From the NCBI GenBank assembly GCA_947497905.1, contig CANMIH010000021.1, positions 1 to 41,862 on the forward strand: DNA of 41,862 bases, written 5' to 3'. Position 1 is the stretch's first letter. Every line of letters starts with the position of its first letter. Shown in pieces: positions 8,801 through 17,527 of the stretch. A program made the position numbers and the translations under genes. The notes under the pieces are model-generated. The model worked only from the letters and a program-made list of their open reading frames with translations, did no database searches and was not told where the DNA came from. The DNA is from an uncultured Pelagimonas sp. (GTDB taxonomy: Bacteria; Pseudomonadota; Alphaproteobacteria; Rhodobacterales; Rhodobacteraceae).

Positions 8801-9208
8801 AGACGCGGGTTGTGCCGCCTGTATCCAGTGTTCAAACCGCGCCCCATGACCACAGCGTCAGTGGGGAACGGGCCCACGTGAATCTGCATTCACAGACGCG
8901 CTGATATTCGTGGGATATACTGCGCCGGACGGGACGATGATATCGTCGGGATGTATTTTGAGGGCCGTGGATCCTGCGATCTCGCGGCCTCATAATCGAT
9001 GTTATGTTGTTTTGGGGTGATGAGTGAATTTCCCTGCGCAGGCAGGTCAGATCGTCTTGATCTGGGGCCTGCGCAGAACGCCAGATCCGTTTGGGACACT
9101 CCCCAGACCTCTGGCAACACAGCTTTGATCCCTGTTTCAGTATCTGTTTTTGGCGTCTGGGCCTTTTGTACGGACCCGCGCCCTTAGTGATTTAACGAGG
9201 ACGATGTT
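8801..9208 (+). promoter_or_regulatory. Long leader/promoter region upstream of the 1426-aa RTX gene, rich in inverted repeats
   Basis: With the preceding hairpin this is 455 bp without a convincing gene. It contains a palindrome GACGAT-GAT-ATCGTC at 8933-8947, flanked by an imperfect direct repeat (TCGTGGGATATACT at 8908-8921 and TCGTCGGGATGTATT at 8943-8957, about 35 bp apart). A large two-part inverted repeat lies at 9035-9075. A good Shine-Dalgarno, GAGGA at 9197-9201, is placed seven bases before the RTX ATG. The concentration of symmetric elements suggests regulated expression of the RTX genes. Short open frames here (8890-9120 minus, 8999-9187 plus) lack ribosome sites and the codon bias of neighbours. 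Confidence 0.5.
9035..9075. repeat. Large two-part inverted repeat upstream of RTX gene
   Basis: Outer arms TGCGCAGGC (9035-9043) and GCCTGCGCA (9067-9075) are perfect complements. Inner arms CAGATC (9048-9053) and GATCTG (9059-9064) are also perfect, with a five-base loop and an asymmetric internal bulge of four and two bases. It lies 134 bases before the RTX start. It may be an operator for a dimeric regulator or a stable mRNA hairpin. Confidence 0.7.
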
Positions 9209-12200
9209 ATGCCCACCACTCCCGAAACCTGGCTGACCAATTGGGTCGCAAACACCACCCCCATCGCGACAGCCTGGGGTGAACCTCAGGTGATGCAACT
9301 GGCCAATGGCAACATCTGGGTGGTCTGGACCAGTGCAACCGACACAGGGGCCGGGTCGTCAGCAGGTACCGATATCATCGGCCAGATGTATTCCCCACTG
9401 GGGGTCGCCATCGGATCTGAGACCCGCCTGAATCACACCTATGTGGCTGACAGTGAATATGATTTCGACATCGCAGCGCTCCCCAACGGGGGATTTCTGC
9501 TGACCTATGTCGACCATAATACCTCTACCGGCACCTTTCACATCCGGCTCAATGAATTGAACGATGATGGGTCAAACCGCAGCACCCATACGCTGGCCAG
9601 TGACATCCCGACCACCACGCTTTGGGATCCACAGGTGGTCGCGGCCTCCGCCACCTCGGCGCTCATCATCTATGAACGGGACAACATCTCCACCTCCTCC
9701 CCCACCTATGACCAGCTCAAGTTCCGGCTGTACAACCCCGAGACCAACACGCTGGGGGCGGAAACCACGCTGTTCCAGAACTCCTCAGGAGCCGGGCAAA
9801 ATCTGAGAAATCTGGATGTGGCTGTGCTCTCGAATGGATCCTATGTCGCGGTGGCCGAACGCAGCAATGGCGGGGACGACAACATCTGGTATCGGATTGT
9901 CGCTCAGAACGGGGCGCTCAGTGCGCTGTTCAGTCTGGGCCAGGGATCCGGGCAGGAGGATCAGGACCCCGCTGTGGCCGCGCTGAGCGGTGGAGGCTTT
10001 GTCATTGCCTGGCAAAACACCGATGACCTTGACACGGACATCATGTTCCAGATCTTCAACAATGCCGGGGCGGCAATTCTGGTTGGGAATAGGAACGTAC
10101 ATGGCGGCGGCGACAGCGGTGGGCACCATGACCCCCGTGTTGTGGCGCTCAATGACGGCGGGTTCCTTGTGTTGTATGAGGACAACGCCGCCAGTGATAT
10201 TGGATTGAAGGGCCAGCGTTATGCCGGGGATGGCACCCTGGTGGGCAACAGTTTCAGTCTGAGCAGCAGTGACGTCAACCATATTGAGGCCCGAACTTTG
10301 GCGGATGGGCGGGTTGTGGTGACCTGGCAGGACGGGCTGCAGCACATTCAGACCACGATCATCGACACCCGGGATGCGGCCACGGGGGCGCACCACAGCC
10401 CTGACAGCTGGCAGGTTGGAACCACCGGGGATGATGATTTCACCGCGACCCGAGACATTGTCCATGGCTGGGACGGGGATGACACCATTGCCGATGGCGC
10501 TGGATTAAACGCGGTGTATGGCGATACGGGCAATGACAGGATCGGCATCAGCGGTGTCAACGCCGCGGAATCCCGCCATGGGGGTACAGGCCTCGACACA
10601 TTGGTCGGCAGCAATATGGCCCACGGCACCCGGTATGATCTGGCGGCGGGTTATGTCGAACAGGGGGCTGTGCAGGAAACCATCACCGGATTTGAACATG
10701 TCCTTGGCAGCACCGCCAATGAGATCCTGATAGGCAACTTTCAGCAGAACCGTCTTGAGGGCGGTGGCGGAAATGACACCCTCGATGGCGGCACAGGCAC
10801 CGACACCATTCTGGGCGGGGCTGGCGACGATCTGGTGATACTTGGACTGTTTGACGGCGCGGATTCCTTTGATGGCGGGCTTGGCTCCGACACCGTGATG
10901 TTCTCGGAGCTGAGCTTCAATATGGAAGTCGTTCTGGGGGCGACTGGCACCTATGCCTTTGCGCCGGGCGATCCGACCTATGATCTGCATGGGGTGGAAA
11001 ATGCCCTGATGGGAGGCGGAAACGATCGGGTCAACGGGGATGCCTTGAACAATAGGATCGAAGGCGGAGCGGGCGATGACACCCTGAGGTCCGGGGATGG
11101 CAATGACACGCTGATCGGCGGGGACGGAGATGATTATCTTTGGGCCACGGGCGGTGACAACCTTCTGGTGGGCGGCGACGGCGATGATATCTTCTCGATG
11201 ACAAACGAGACCCTGGTGGGCGAAACAGTCCAGGGCGGTGCCGGGACGGATATCATCGCATTCAATCTTGTCAGCGGCAGCGCAGGGGGGTTTTTGGCCT
11301 TTGATCTGGATCGCGGCTATCAGTTCAACAACACCGCGGCGGCCGGATATGCGGGCACCTGGTCGGGGCTGGAGGACCTGCAGGGCACTGTAACCTTCCG
11401 CAATCACATCACCGGCAATACCAGTGACAATCACCTCTTGGGCGGCAACCTCGCCGATACCATCCTGGGCGGCGAGGGTCAGGACACGCTTCGGGGGCGC
11501 CAGGGCGATGACATGATCTGGGGTGAGGCGGGGAATGACCGCCTGTTCGGGGATGATGGACACGACACGCTTTTCGGAGAGGCGGGAGATGATCTCCTGA
11601 CGGGTGCGGCCGGGAACGATAGCCTGCTGGGGGGCACGGGAGATGACACCCTGAACGGAGGTAGCGGTGATGACACGTTGCTTGGGGAAGACGGGCACGA
11701 CTCTATATACTCCGGCGAGGGGAATAACCTGCTGACTGGCGGTTGGGGGCATGACACTCTGGTGGGGAGCAGCGGCAATGACACCCTATATGGCGCGGCA
11801 GACAATGACCGTTTGCAAGCTGGCGCGGGTGATGACTATTTGGATGGTTCTTTTGGCGCGGACGTGCTCCTCGGAGGATCGGGCAATGACACGCTGGAGG
11901 GCGGCAGCGGTGACGACCTCCTCGAGGGAGGCGATGGCGCGGACAGTCTTGTTGCAGGGGATGGCGCGGACCTCCTGCTGGGCGGCGAGGGTCACGACAC
12001 GCTGGTCAGCACCTCAGGGTTGGACACATTGGAAGGGGGGCTCGGCAATGACCATCTCTTCGCCTCCGCAAGCGGGGCTCTGTTCAATGGCGGAGAGGGC
12101 GATGACATCATAACCCAGCTTGCTCTGCCCATGGGGGGGCAGACCCTGCAGGGCGGATCTGGGCGCGATACCCTGAATTTCGCGCTGATCGCCACGGGAC

Positions 12201-13489
12201 ATGCCACCGATTATATGGCCTTCAGCCTGGATCACGGGATGCAGGTCAACAGCACCACAGCCGCCACCTATCAGGGCAATTGGAGCGGGCTGGAAAACCT
12301 GATGGGTCTGCAAAATTACCGCAATCACATTCAGGGCACAGATCAGGACAACACGCTCATGGGCGGGCTGCTGAACGACAGTCTTCTGGGCGGCGATGGG
12401 GACGACAGCCTGAGCGGAAGCGCCGGGCATGATCTTCTGGGCGGTGGCGAAGGCGCCGATAGCGCCTCGGGTGGCACGGGCAATGACAGCCTTTATGGCG
12501 CCGCCGGAGCAGATCACCTGCTTGGCGGGGACGGCATGGATCTTCTGGTTGGAGGCGCGGGAGATGATCTCCTGGGCGGTGGATCTGGCAATGACAGTCT
12601 CACAGGGGGCACGGGTCAGGACGGTCTGTATGGCGCGGAGGGGGCCGACACCCTGCTGGGAGAAGCCGGCCATGATCTGTTGTCCGGGGGCGCCCAGAAG
12701 GATCTTCTCGGCGGCGGCGCCGGCAATGACACGCTGGCAGGTGGCGCGGACAATGATCGGCTCTATGGCGGCGCGGGTGACGATGTGCTGGCCGGAGACA
12801 CAGGCAATGATCTGCTCTCAGGTGCGGATGGGGCCGACACCCTGTCCGGCGGCGAGGGCGCCGACAGCCTCTATGGCGGCACCGGCAACGACAGCCTGTC
12901 CGGCGACGGCGGTCAGGATCAGGTCCGGGGACAGGCTGGGGATGACACCGTCAATGGCGGAGCTGGCAATGACAGTCTCTATGGCGATGCCGGTCAGGAT
13001 CTTCTGGGCGGCGGCGCAGGGGCTGACCTGCTGGGTGGTGGATCGGGTGATGACCGGCTCTATGGAGCCGGGGATGCGGACCGGCTGTATGGTGGCGCCG
13101 GGCAGGACAGCCTCTATGGCGGCGCGGGCAATGACACGCTGCACGGCGGTACCGGGGCCGATCTGCTTGCGGGCGGGCTTGGGGCCGATGTCTTTGACTT
13201 CAATGCCACAGGCGAAAGTCAGGCTGGCGCGCGCGACACCCTGGCCGGGTTCCAGAGCGGGCTGGATCACATCGATCTGAGCACAATCGATGCCAATAGC
13301 ACGCTCGCGGGCAATCAGGCCTTTAGCTTTATTGGCGGTGCCGGGTTCACCGGGGTAGGTCAGCTGCGGTTTGTCACCAATGGCACCAATGGGTTTGCCC
13401 TGGCGGATGTCGATGGAGACGGCACCCAGGACTGGGTGGTGCAGATCAATGGGCTGACCAGCATGACCGCCGGAGATTTCATTTTATAG
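9209..13489 (+). CDS. Large RTX surface/secreted protein with propeller-like N-terminus and serralysin-type C-terminal domain
   Basis: 1426-aa acidic Ca-binding protein, probably exported by type I secretion and deposited at the cell surface. Residues about 10-390 carry at least six repeats of an Asn/Asp-Gly-Gly-Phe-(hydrophobic)4-Trp/Tyr type (ANGNIWVVW, PNGGFLLTY, SGGGFVIAW, NDGGFLVLY, ADGRVVVTW), which look like propeller blades. From about residue 400 to 1315 there are dozens of GGxGxDxLx nonapeptides. Two similar modules without RTX motifs interrupt them, at about 668-745 and 971-1048 (each with TWSGLEDL or NWSGLENL, then RNHI). The last 110 residues match the M10 peptidase C-terminal domain found in serralysins and end GDFIL, the expected type I signal. 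There is no N-terminal signal peptide. A Shine-Dalgarno (GAGGA) supports the start. Confidence 0.9.
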   Translation: MPTTPETWLTNWVANTTPIATAWGEPQVMQLANGNIWVVWTSATDTGAGSSAGTDIIGQMYSPLGVAIGSETRLNHTYVADSEYDFDIAALPNGGFLLTYVDHNTSTGTFHIRLNELNDDGSNRSTHTLASDIPTTTLWDPQVVAASATSALIIYERDNISTSSPTYDQLKFRLYNPETNTLGAETTLFQNSSGAGQNLRNLDVAVLSNGSYVAVAERSNGGDDNIWYRIVAQNGALSALFSLGQGSGQEDQDPAVAALSGGGFVIAWQNTDDLDTDIMFQIFNNAGAAILVGNRNVHGGGDSGGHHDPRVVALNDGGFLVLYEDNAASDIGLKGQRYAGDGTLVGNSFSLSSSDVNHIEARTLADGRVVVTWQDGLQHIQTTIIDTRDAATGAHHSPDSWQVGTTGDDDFTATRDIVHGWDGDDTIADGAGLNAVYGDTGNDRIGISGVNAAESRHGGTGLDTLVGSNMAHGTRYDLAAGYVEQGAVQETITGFEHVLGSTANEILIGNFQQNRLEGGGGNDTLDGGTGTDTILGGAGDDLVILGLFDGADSFDGGLGSDTVMFSELSFNMEVVLGATGTYAFAPGDPTYDLHGVENALMGGGNDRVNGDALNNRIEGGAGDDTLRSGDGNDTLIGGDGDDYLWATGGDNLLVGGDGDDIFSMTNETLVGETVQGGAGTDIIAFNLVSGSAGGFLAFDLDRGYQFNNTAAAGYAGTWSGLEDLQGTVTFRNHITGNTSDNHLLGGNLADTILGGEGQDTLRGRQGDDMIWGEAGNDRLFGDDGHDTLFGEAGDDLLTGAAGNDSLLGGTGDDTLNGGSGDDTLLGEDGHDSIYSGEGNNLLTGGWGHDTLVGSSGNDTLYGAADNDRLQAGAGDDYLDGSFGADVLLGGSGNDTLEGGSGDDLLEGGDGADSLVAGDGADLLLGGEGHDTLVSTSGLDTLEGGLGNDHLFASASGALFNGGEGDDIITQLALPMGGQTLQGGSGRDTLNFALIATGHATDYMAFSLDHGMQVNSTTAATYQGNWSGLENLMGLQNYRNHIQGTDQDNTLMGGLLNDSLLGGDGDDSLSGSAGHDLLGGGEGADSASGGTGNDSLYGAAGADHLLGGDGMDLLVGGAGDDLLGGGSGNDSLTGGTGQDGLYGAEGADTLLGEAGHDLLSGGAQKDLLGGGAGNDTLAGGADNDRLYGGAGDDVLAGDTGNDLLSGADGADTLSGGEGADSLYGGTGNDSLSGDGGQDQVRGQAGDDTVNGGAGNDSLYGDAGQDLLGGGAGADLLGGGSGDDRLYGAGDADRLYGGAGQDSLYGGAGNDTLHGGTGADLLAGGLGADVFDFNATGESQAGARDTLAGFQSGLDHIDLSTIDANSTLAGNQAFSFIGGAGFTGVGQLRFVTNGTNGFALADVDGDGTQDWVVQINGLTSMTAGDFIL

Positions 13490-13561
13490 GCTCTAATATG
13501 GCCAAATGACCTGCGGGGGCCCATGGCCCCTGCCCCTGTTGTACCAGTACCGGAGAGTATC

Positions 13562-15751
13562 ATGCCCGCCCCTCTTATCACCGATCCCCCGCTGTTTGCC
13601 GATATCACCGAAGCCGGGGATGCTTTGGCCGGGCTTGGCACCAGCTATACCCTCGCCGTTGGGCAGAGTTTTGAAGGCACCCTGACCTTAGGAGACCGGG
13701 ATTGGGTGGCTGTGACGCTCACCGCCGGTGAGGTCTATGATCTCGCGCTCACCGGGTTGACCCTCACCGATCCTTACCTGCGGCTCTATGACAGCAGCGG
13801 TGCGCTGATCCGGGAGGATGACAACGGAGCCACCTTCTCGGACGCCCGCCTGACCTTTCGGGCGCCCACCACAGGCACCTATTACCTCGCGGCGGCGGCC
13901 GAAAACGATGACGAGACCGGCAGCTATGAGCTGAGCGTCGCGCCCCTGCCCACCTATACGGCGACACAGATCGCCGATCAGCTGGTGCATGGCTATCAGA
14001 ACTGGAGAGGCAACCAGTGGCGCGCCTTTGATGTCAGCCAAGACATGATCATCGACGTCGATATCACCGGGTTGACCGCCGAGGGACAGTTTCTGGCCAC
14101 CCATGCGCTTGAGGCCTGGACCATGGTCACCGGGCTCAGCTTCAATTTTGTTAGCTCCGGCGCAGAGATCACCTTTGATGACGAAGACAGCGGCGCCTAT
14201 GCCAGCACAACCTATTCCGGCAATGAGATCATTTCGGTAGATGTGAACATCTCGACCGGCTGGCTGACCAACAATGGCACCGAGCTGGGCAGCTATTCCT
14301 TTGGCACCTACATCCACGAAATCGGCCATGCGCTGGGGCTGGGGCACGCCGGGAACTACAACTTCAGCGCCACCTATGATGAGCACAACCTCTATCTCAA
14401 TGACTCGCGGCAGATGACGGTGATGTCCTACTTCAGCCAATATGAGAACACCGAGGTCGACGCCAGCTGGGCCGTCGCCGTGACGCCGATGATGGCGGAT
14501 ATTCTTGCCATCCAAAGCCTCTATGGCACGCCGGTCGATCAACGCGCCGGCGACACCATCTATCATGGCGAAAACGCCAACACCGGGAGCTATCTGGATA
14601 TCATATCCCCTCCTCCCAATGCCATCACCCTCACCCTGTTTGATTCCGGTGGCTTTGACACCATCGACCTCTCGGCGGAGACCGATGATCTGGGGCTGGA
14701 TCTGACGCCCGGGGGCTTTTCCGATGTAAGTGGCCTGACCGGTAACCTGGGCATTGCGCTCAACACCGTGATCGAAGCGGCACTGGCCGGAAGCGGGGAT
14801 GATCAGGTCCTCGGCAACGCGGCCCACAACCGGCTTGAGGGCAATGGTGGGGATGACAGTCTTCAGGGGGTCGCCGGACAGGACACCCTGCTGGGCGGAG
14901 CGGGCCACGACAGCCTGAGCGGCGGCGCGGACAATGACCTGCTGGGCGGCGGCGCGGGACACGACACGCTGGCCGGCGATGAGGGGGCCGACAGTCTGTT
15001 TGGCGCCGAGGGTGATGACACCCTGATGGGCGGGGCCGGTGACGACCTGCTGGGCGGTGGCGGTGATGATGACCTTTTGGGGGGCGGGGCCGGGAATGAC
15101 AGCCTCTATGGGGCCACCGGTGGTGACCGCCTGTTTGGCGCAGCCGGTCATGATCTCCTCTATGGCGGGGCCGATCAGGATCTTTTGAATGGGGGCAGCG
15201 GCCATGACAGTCTTTATGGAGAGGCCGGTGACGACACCCTGATGGGAGAAAGTGGCAATGATGTTCTGGGCGGCGGCACAGGGAATGATCTCTTGGGCGG
15301 CGGTGGCGGTCATGATGCCCTTTATGGGGCGGATGGGGCTGATCAGCTTTATGGCGCGGCGGGCCATGACAGCCTCTCTGGCGGCGCAGGCGCCGATACG
15401 CTGACCGGGGGCAGCGGCGTGGATCTCCTGACGGGGGGCGCAGGCGCAGATCTGTTTGATTTCAATCTGACCAGCGACAGCCATGTGGGCGCCCGCGATC
15501 GCATTGCGGATTTTCAAATTGGGGTGGATCGGGTCGATCTGGCCGGCATCGATGCCAACAGCGGTCTCGCAGGCAATCAGGCCTTTTCCTTTATCGGCAG
15601 TGCCGGGTTTTCCGCCGCAGGCCAGCTGCGGTTTGTCACCAATGGCAGCGACGGGTTTGCGCTCTCGGATGTCAATGGGGATGGGGCACAGGACTGGGTC
15701 ATTTTGCTGACAGGTGTCACCAGCATGGGCGCTGCAGATTTCATACTTTAG
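13562..15751 (+). CDS. Serralysin-like secreted zinc metalloprotease (M10 family) with RTX repeats
   Basis: Predicted extracellular metalloendopeptidase of 729 aa. The start is taken at the ATG at 13562 because GGAG (13552-13555) sits just upstream; an ATG at 13523 would add 13 Pro-rich residues. Residues about 20-125 resemble a bacterial pre-peptidase (PPC-type) domain (GDRDWVAVTLTAGEVYDL, YLRLYDSSGALI). The catalytic domain holds the zinc motif HEIGHALGLGH (His252, Glu253, His256, His262) and the Met-turn VMSYF (Met288), both intact. About 18 RTX nonapeptide units follow, then an M10 C-terminal domain ending ADFIL. A PPC-type domain at the N-terminus is unusual, since serralysins normally begin with a short propeptide. 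It follows the RTX gene by 72 bp and probably shares its message. Likely substrates (matrix or host proteins) cannot be deduced. Confidence 0.93.
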   Translation: MPAPLITDPPLFADITEAGDALAGLGTSYTLAVGQSFEGTLTLGDRDWVAVTLTAGEVYDLALTGLTLTDPYLRLYDSSGALIREDDNGATFSDARLTFRAPTTGTYYLAAAAENDDETGSYELSVAPLPTYTATQIADQLVHGYQNWRGNQWRAFDVSQDMIIDVDITGLTAEGQFLATHALEAWTMVTGLSFNFVSSGAEITFDDEDSGAYASTTYSGNEIISVDVNISTGWLTNNGTELGSYSFGTYIHEIGHALGLGHAGNYNFSATYDEHNLYLNDSRQMTVMSYFSQYENTEVDASWAVAVTPMMADILAIQSLYGTPVDQRAGDTIYHGENANTGSYLDIISPPPNAITLTLFDSGGFDTIDLSAETDDLGLDLTPGGFSDVSGLTGNLGIALNTVIEAALAGSGDDQVLGNAAHNRLEGNGGDDSLQGVAGQDTLLGGAGHDSLSGGADNDLLGGGAGHDTLAGDEGADSLFGAEGDDTLMGGAGDDLLGGGGDDDLLGGGAGNDSLYGATGGDRLFGAAGHDLLYGGADQDLLNGGSGHDSLYGEAGDDTLMGESGNDVLGGGTGNDLLGGGGGHDALYGADGADQLYGAAGHDSLSGGAGADTLTGGSGVDLLTGGAGADLFDFNLTSDSHVGARDRIADFQIGVDRVDLAGIDANSGLAGNQAFSFIGSAGFSAAGQLRFVTNGSDGFALSDVNGDGAQDWVILLTGVTSMGAADFIL

Positions 15752-15780
15752 AGCCTAATACGGCCTAATTGCGAGCATCT

Positions 15781-15806
15781 CCCGAGGACTCCCCTCCTCG
15801 GGGTTT
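15781..15806 (+). terminator. Rho-independent-like terminator after the metalloprotease gene
   Basis: Perfect 8-bp stem CCCGAGGA / TCCTCGGG (15781-15788 and 15795-15802) with loop CTCCCC, followed by GTTT. It starts 30 bases after the stop codon and separates the RTX genes from the sugar operon. The T-tract is short. Confidence 0.6.
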
Positions 15807-15946
15807 CCCGCATCAAACCTCCCTGTCCGGGCTTCCGTTAACATTGCGTTAATCGTTTGACTCGTTTGCCCTTCTGAGACAGTCATGATGGCAGAGCTGT
15901 CGCTCTGCGTGTTTTGTATTTTAATTTGTGTTTTGGGTATCGGGCG

Positions 15947-16405
15947 ATGGAACACTCTCCCTCTTTGATCGAGGTTTCGAACTTTATTGATATGCGTGGA
16001 AGTCTGGGTGTTGTCGAAGACAGCACGCTGCCGTTTGATATCCGCCGCATGTATTATCTGTTTGATGTGCCGCTTGGCGCCGTGCGCGGTGAACATGGCC
16101 ACAAACGGCTGCAACAGCTGATCCTCTGCCTGAATGGCAAGTGCGATATCACCCTCAATGACGGCCACCGCCAGTATCACTTTGAACTGACCAACCCGGC
16201 GCAGGGGCTGTATGTACCGCCTGGCCTGTGGCGCCAGCTGCGCTTTCGGGAACCCGCCACCGTCTGCTGTGTGCTGGCCTCGCTGCCCTATGACAAAGAC
16301 GACTACATCTTCAGCTTTGATGAATTTGAGGCCTGGGTGCGGGAAAAAGAACAGGCCGAGGCCGATATTTTGATGTCCGATGCGCTGCAGGTGCCCGCCC
16401 AATGA
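15947..16405 (+). CDS. dTDP-4-keto-6-deoxyglucose 3,4-ketoisomerase-like cupin (FdtA/QdtA/WxcM family)
   Basis: Predicted to move the keto group of dTDP-4-keto-6-deoxy-D-glucose from C4 to C3, the entry step to dTDP-Fuc3N or dTDP-Qui3N. The 152-aa protein is a single cupin domain. The family's catalytic signature appears as VRGEHGHKRLQQ (His50 and His52), followed by LNGKCDITLNDG and LYVPPGLWRQL. The ATG at 15947 is preferred over upstream TTG codons because it gives the family's usual N-terminus (SLIEVSNFIDMRGSLGVVE). Its stop overlaps the aminotransferase start (ATGA). That pairing is the classic FdtA-FdtB arrangement. Whether the product has galacto or gluco configuration cannot be told. 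RmlA and RmlB, needed for the substrate, are not in the window. Confidence 0.88.
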   Translation: MEHSPSLIEVSNFIDMRGSLGVVEDSTLPFDIRRMYYLFDVPLGAVRGEHGHKRLQQLILCLNGKCDITLNDGHRQYHFELTNPAQGLYVPPGLWRQLRFREPATVCCVLASLPYDKDDYIFSFDEFEAWVREKEQAEADILMSDALQVPAQ

Positions 16406-17511
16406 GCAGCTATAGCTTTCTTGATGTCGGGTTCACCTATCGCAGCCTGAAACCTGAAATCGATGCCGCCTATGCCCGGGTCATGGACAGTGGCATGTAT
16501 ATTGGTGGTCGGGCTCTGACCTCGTTTGAACAGAGCTTTGCCACCTATTGCCAGACCGAGCATTGCGTCGGGGTCGGCAATGGGCTGGACGCGCTGGTTT
16601 TGCCGCTGCGGGCGCATAAAATCGGCCCCGGAGATGAGGTGATTGTCCCCGCCAATACCTTTATCGCCACCTGGCTTGCGGCGGCGCGCACCGGCGCCAC
16701 ATTGGTGCCTGTTGAGGCGGATCCCGTGACCATGGGGCTGGATGTGCAGGCTGCAATCGCCGCCATCACCCCCCGCACCCGGGCCATCCTACCGGTGCAT
16801 CTGTATGGCACGCCGGTTCCGATCCAGCCGCTGATGGATGCGGTCGAAGGTCGGGATATTGTTGTGCTTGAAGATGCCGCCCAGGCCCATGGGGCCGAGA
16901 TTGGTAACCGCCGGGTGGGCGCTCTGGGCCATGCCGCAGGCTTTAGCTTTTATCCCGGCAAAAATCTTGGGGCCTTTGGAGATGCCGGAGCGCTGGTGAC
17001 CTCCTCCCTTGAGCTTGCGGATCGGGTGCGCATGGGCGGCAACTATGGCTCTCATGTCAAATACGATCACCAGGAGCAGGGGGGCAATTCGCGGCTTGAC
17101 CCGTTGCAGGCGGCGTTTCTCAGCGCCAAGCTTGCCCGGTTGGACGACTGGACCGCCCGCCGCCGGGCCACTGCCGGGATCTATCTTGAGATGCTGGAGG
17201 GGCTGCCGGAGCTGACCCTGCCCGGGGTGCCTCCGCATAGTCTGCCGGTCTGGCACCTGTTTGTGATCCGTCATCCCCAACGCGATGTGCTGCGCGCGCG
17301 GTTGCTCGAACGTGGGGTGCCCACGGCCCTGCATTACCCGATCGCCAACCATCAAAGCGGCGCGTTCCGGGCCGAGTATGGCCATCTGGCCCTGCCCGTC
17401 ACCGAAGAGATCTGCCGCACCTGTCTCAGCCTGCCGATCGGGCCACATCTGAGCCGCGAGGATGCCACCGATATCGCCGGCATTCTGCGGGACTGTGTGC
17501 TGCAGATCTGA
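16402..17511 (+). CDS. DegT/DnrJ/EryC1 family sugar aminotransferase (FdtB/QdtB-like)
   Basis: PLP-dependent transaminase expected to convert the 3-keto sugar nucleotide to a 3-amino-3,6-dideoxyhexose. The protein is 369 aa, the normal family length. Visible motifs are VGVGNGLDAL (phosphate-binding region), VIVPANTFIATWLAA, PVHLYGTP, VLEDAAQAHGA (the Asp that contacts the pyridine nitrogen) and SFYPGKNLGAFGDAGA with Lys187 as the internal aldimine lysine. NYGSHVKYDHQEQGGNSRLD and ALHYPI near the C-terminus are also typical. It overlaps the ketoisomerase by four bases and lies 16 bases before the giant glycosyltransferase gene. Other DegT reactions are possible, but the ketoisomerase partner makes C3 amination most likely. 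Confidence 0.93.
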   Translation: MSSYSFLDVGFTYRSLKPEIDAAYARVMDSGMYIGGRALTSFEQSFATYCQTEHCVGVGNGLDALVLPLRAHKIGPGDEVIVPANTFIATWLAAARTGATLVPVEADPVTMGLDVQAAIAAITPRTRAILPVHLYGTPVPIQPLMDAVEGRDIVVLEDAAQAHGAEIGNRRVGALGHAAGFSFYPGKNLGAFGDAGALVTSSLELADRVRMGGNYGSHVKYDHQEQGGNSRLDPLQAAFLSAKLARLDDWTARRRATAGIYLEMLEGLPELTLPGVPPHSLPVWHLFVIRHPQRDVLRARLLERGVPTALHYPIANHQSGAFRAEYGHLALPVTEEICRTCLSLPIGPHLSREDATDIAGILRDCVLQI

Positions 17512-17527
17512 CACGGAATATCTCAGA

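Noticed and set aside
8890-9187. Small open frames (76 codons minus, 62 codons plus) in the leader of the RTX gene
   Set aside because: No ribosome sites, codon use unlike the neighbours, and both run across the inverted repeats.
10800-15440. Regular short DNA repeats that could suggest a CRISPR array or satellite
   Set aside because: Spacing is 27 bases (nine codons), units vary by synonymous changes and the frame stays open, so these are RTX nonapeptide codons.
13688-15517. Long open frame of 609 codons on the minus strand opposite the metalloprotease
   Set aside because: It is a by-product of high GC and Asp/Gly-rich RTX codons on the other strand. Its translation is an Ile/Ala/Val-rich repetitive string with no domain, and the plus strand has clear catalytic motifs.
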